A stretch of DNA of 64,000 bases, taken from positions 1 to 64,000 of the forward strand of contig SUVW01000011.1 in the NCBI GenBank assembly GCA_015061815.1, in the 5' to 3' direction. Source of the stretch: Lentisphaerota bacterium (GTDB taxonomy: Bacteria; Verrucomicrobiota; Lentisphaeria; Victivallales; Victivallaceae). The notes below the pieces were generated by a model, which saw only the letters and a program-made list of their open reading frames with translations, did not search any database and was not told the DNA's origin. The position numbers and the translations under genes were made by a program. Positions 63,101-64,000 of this stretch are shown here, piece after piece (position 1 is the stretch's first letter; every line of letters begins with the position of its first letter).

Positions 63101-63414
63101 TCTCCGCCTGTCGCCGGATGGCTGAAATACGTTCGGAAGCAGCATTGGAGGAGTTCCGGGAAGAATTGCGCGACCGTTACGGACGGCTTCCGGAAGCCGC
63201 TGAAAATCTCATCACGCTCAATTTATTGCGGATAATCTGTTCCCTGCGCAATATTCACAAACTTTCGGTCGTCAACGGCATTGTTTCTCTGCATCTGCCA
63301 GGAAACCGGATATACCGCGACCATACCGGAAAACTTCCCCGCCTCGATGCCAGAGACTCTTTCCGGCTGCGTATCCGCCGCTTAATCGACCTTTGCCGCA
63401 AGGCGGGGGGATAA
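60145..63414 (+). CDS. mfd: Transcription-repair coupling factor Mfd
   Basis: A large DNA translocase of about 1089 residues that dislodges stalled RNA polymerase and recruits UvrAB. N-terminal UvrB-like part with FSRRGGILDIFSP; the polymerase-binding domain begins at DFDEGDYVVHVDYGIAIYRG; the RecG-like motor has Walker A GDVGYGKTEIAM and IIDEEQRFGVEQKERL, SATPIPRTL and QLRGRVGRW. The frame is open to GTG 60061, but the first 28 residues show no Mfd similarity and MNWLKKIENF looks like a natural start. Neither start has a clear ribosome site. The stop overlaps the opposing transporter gene by 33 bp. Confidence 0.95.
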   Translation: MNWLKKIENFLSGTPSGSKITAPVPPEVCALPALKILTAHPGTLCITLPDARSADRFYSDINELIRLTGRQCHSLLIPECGRGKLLFPGGEARRARALNRMLNEEFDLIIGSVHAWFGPAPRPDESLSCQLELRSGMTISPQEIVEKLVQLDYDDEVMVSIAGEFSRRGGILDIFSPAHDEPCRIEFFGDEIESIRFFSPETQRSGKNAEVCRVINRAGITAGGAAQSDAFAYLENNRKFRILNIFPDSGRELLKKYSVPGADERWDAINAAYDPETFYEVDTAGIDNCPVSLPFAAANPESLPQAAKIQRESLEKQLLCRRIKDAAKEGAQILFSVNDDEDIPALRQWCMMLGLDHAMWEYTSSALNNGFYISGELLFLTSGELTGAGFKLITGSQNDTELETIPEKLESMPLDNSEFTLTDFDEGDYVVHVDYGIAIYRGIKLQTSGGESREVLVLEFRDGQLLYVSMVQCAKISRYLGAAGRVKLHALNSGRWRNEKENARLGVRSYAADMLRFQAVRQAVPGISFRADAQAMAAFQRAFAFKDTRCQTRSTIEIKRDMVSTKPMDRLLCGDVGYGKTEIAMRAAFRAVSAGYQVAVIAPTTVLAHQHYRSFCERFKEFPYTIEVVSRFRSAAEQQKISEKLLSGGIDILIGTHRLCGKTFSFRNLGLVIIDEEQRFGVEQKERLRRFRVEADVLSMSATPIPRTLYMAMAGARDLSTLVTPPKLRLPVKTVIAPQENDLIASAIRAELARGGQVYYLHNRVQTIDQCAALLRELLPDARIAVAHGQMPENDLEEVMTAFLDGKIDCLVCSTIIESGLDVPNANTIIIERADRFGLAQLYQLRGRVGRWKHQAYAYMLLPKNQLVGSTAKKRLAAIRRCSTLGSGFQLALRDLEIRGAGNLLGSEQSGHLCMIGFDLYCRLLKQEIARLQKSDKSELQNICDENLLPDVEVNIDFLHPALTTAPGVFSAAIPPDFIENERLRISACRRMAEIRSEAALEEFREELRDRYGRLPEAAENLITLNLLRIICSLRNIHKLSVVNGIVSLHLPGNRIYRDHTGKLPRLDARDSFRLRIRRLIDLCRKAGG

Positions 63415-64000
63415 TTTCACCATCGCTGAAAACAGATTGCCGCCGACAGAATTACCCAGAGTCATAAGCAGTGTCAGTACCAAAGTGTTGATACTCCAGC
63501 GATCCGCCGCTGAAAAGTAATACATGTTGGCAATGCAGTGTTCAAATCCGCTTAAAATAAAGACCATCACACAGAGAAACACCATCACCGGACGGCAGAC
63601 AGGCGGAAGTTTTTCATTGCGGAATGCATCCACCGCTGTAAACATCAATATCCCGCAAAAGATGGATAAAATGAATAAACTCAACGGAGAATCAGCCATT
63701 TTCCCCTGTACAACAGCATCGACCCGGCTGCTTATATTGCCGAAAGTCCGGCTGTGACGGACCGCAAATCCAACCGTAAAGCAACCGGCAAAATTTCCCA
63801 GCCAGATCAATAACAATTCCCACAAATAGCGGTAAAAATTTCTGCCCTGAACCACCAGGTATCCGATCGCGCCGGTGTAAAGTTTCAATTGAAAACAGAC
63901 TATGGTCAACAATCCGAATCCGAAAAGAAATGCCCCGGTAACAGCATTGGCCGAACAAAGATAAACTGTCCCGGCAATACCGATGAATATGCCGGCAAAA
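63382..64000 (-). CDS. Formate/nitrite transporter family protein (5' part outside the window)
   Basis: The visible part is the C-terminal 205 residues or so of an FNT channel. Typical motifs: LGAF-like TGAFLFGFGL, CGILMFTAVDAF, ILSGFEHCIANMYYF and GNSVGGNLFSAM. The frame is open to the edge of the window, so the start is missing. Formate/nitrite channels export formate in fermenting bacteria, which would fit the anaerobic enzymes in this window. Convergent with mfd. Confidence 0.9.
   Translation of the reverse strand, partial: FAGIFIGIAGTVYLCSANAVTGAFLFGFGLLTIVCFQLKLYTGAIGYLVVQGRNFYRYLWELLLIWLGNFAGCFTVGFAVRHSRTFGNISSRVDAVVQGKMADSPLSLFILSIFCGILMFTAVDAFRNEKLPPVCRPVMVFLCVMVFILSGFEHCIANMYYFSAADRWSINTLVLTLLMTLGNSVGGNLFSAMVKLSPRLAAKVD

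Noticed and set aside
1-64000. CRISPR array, transposase or prophage genes
   Set aside because: No regularly spaced repeats, transposase, integrase or phage structural genes were seen on either strand; the repeats found are short and irregular.

Overview
This window looks like a chromosomal segment from a Lentisphaerota (Victivallales-like) gut bacterium. The clearest hints are a prepilin-type protein with a C-terminal H-x9-DG motif (54442-55233), the gene pair for a 'GGGtGRT' protein and an Fe-S scaffold protein (13517-15232), and many sugar-isomerase, oxidoreductase and glycosidase genes. The taxonomic call is inference; there is no rRNA gene here to confirm it. I see no rRNA, transposase, phage or CRISPR array. 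Most promoters I can read share one form: TTGMAA-like -35, 16-17 bp, then TATATT.

Layout. 1-272: two near-identical leftward promoters and the thiC terminator. 273-1817: thiC under a TPP riboswitch. 1820-5875: leftward fabH-hemolysin III pair, then an acyltransferase and an M28 peptidase. 6113-12606: a carbohydrate locus with a GH78 rhamnosidase-like enzyme, an AraC regulator, a xylose-isomerase-like protein, a Gfo/Idh/MocA oxidoreductase and a TIM-barrel isomerase. 12712-18019: phosphoesterase, GGGtGRT and Fe-S scaffold pair, and an anion/cation transporter next to a PTS IIA-CBS regulator. 18241-26071: M29 aminopeptidase, two ceramidase-like proteins, an Mrp/NBP35 ATPase, and an AraC regulator divergent from a DegT aminotransferase/ceramidase-like/ThuA operon. 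26156-33897: ribosomal protein operon from L22 to L15, then secY and cmk. 34579-38753: glycyl radical enzyme with its activase, and a TIM-barrel isomerase. 38996-41068: lipoprotein, a headless reading frame, and tmRNA. 41262-48538: MFS transporter, grpE-dnaJ-smpB, and a GntR-type regulator divergent from an oxidoreductase/isomerase pair. 49135-51699: L36-S13-S11-rpoA-L17. 52235-58284: peptidases, a BtuF-like binding protein, a prepilin-like protein, a CE7 esterase and small unknowns. 58331-64000: tRNA-Lys, a sigma-70 factor, mfd and a truncated formate/nitrite transporter.

Functionally, half of the window is housekeeping (translation, secretion, chaperones, trans-translation, transcription-coupled repair). 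The other half is scavenging of plant or host glycans and peptides, arranged as small operons each beside its own AraC or GntR regulator. The ribosomal genes are split compared with the usual S10-spc-alpha order: the spc part begins at L22, L30 is missing between S5 and L15, and S4 is missing from the alpha part.

The most unusual non-coding signal is a family of about 120-bp dispersed repeats (34448-34568, 40146-40283, 51826-51940, and a fragment at 59902-59932). The two intact copies carry a near-consensus TTGACA-17-TATAT promoter followed by about 65 conserved transcribed bases, which could be a small RNA or a mobile promoter element. A second oddity is an open frame with no start codon (39364-39846) directly behind the lipoprotein gene.
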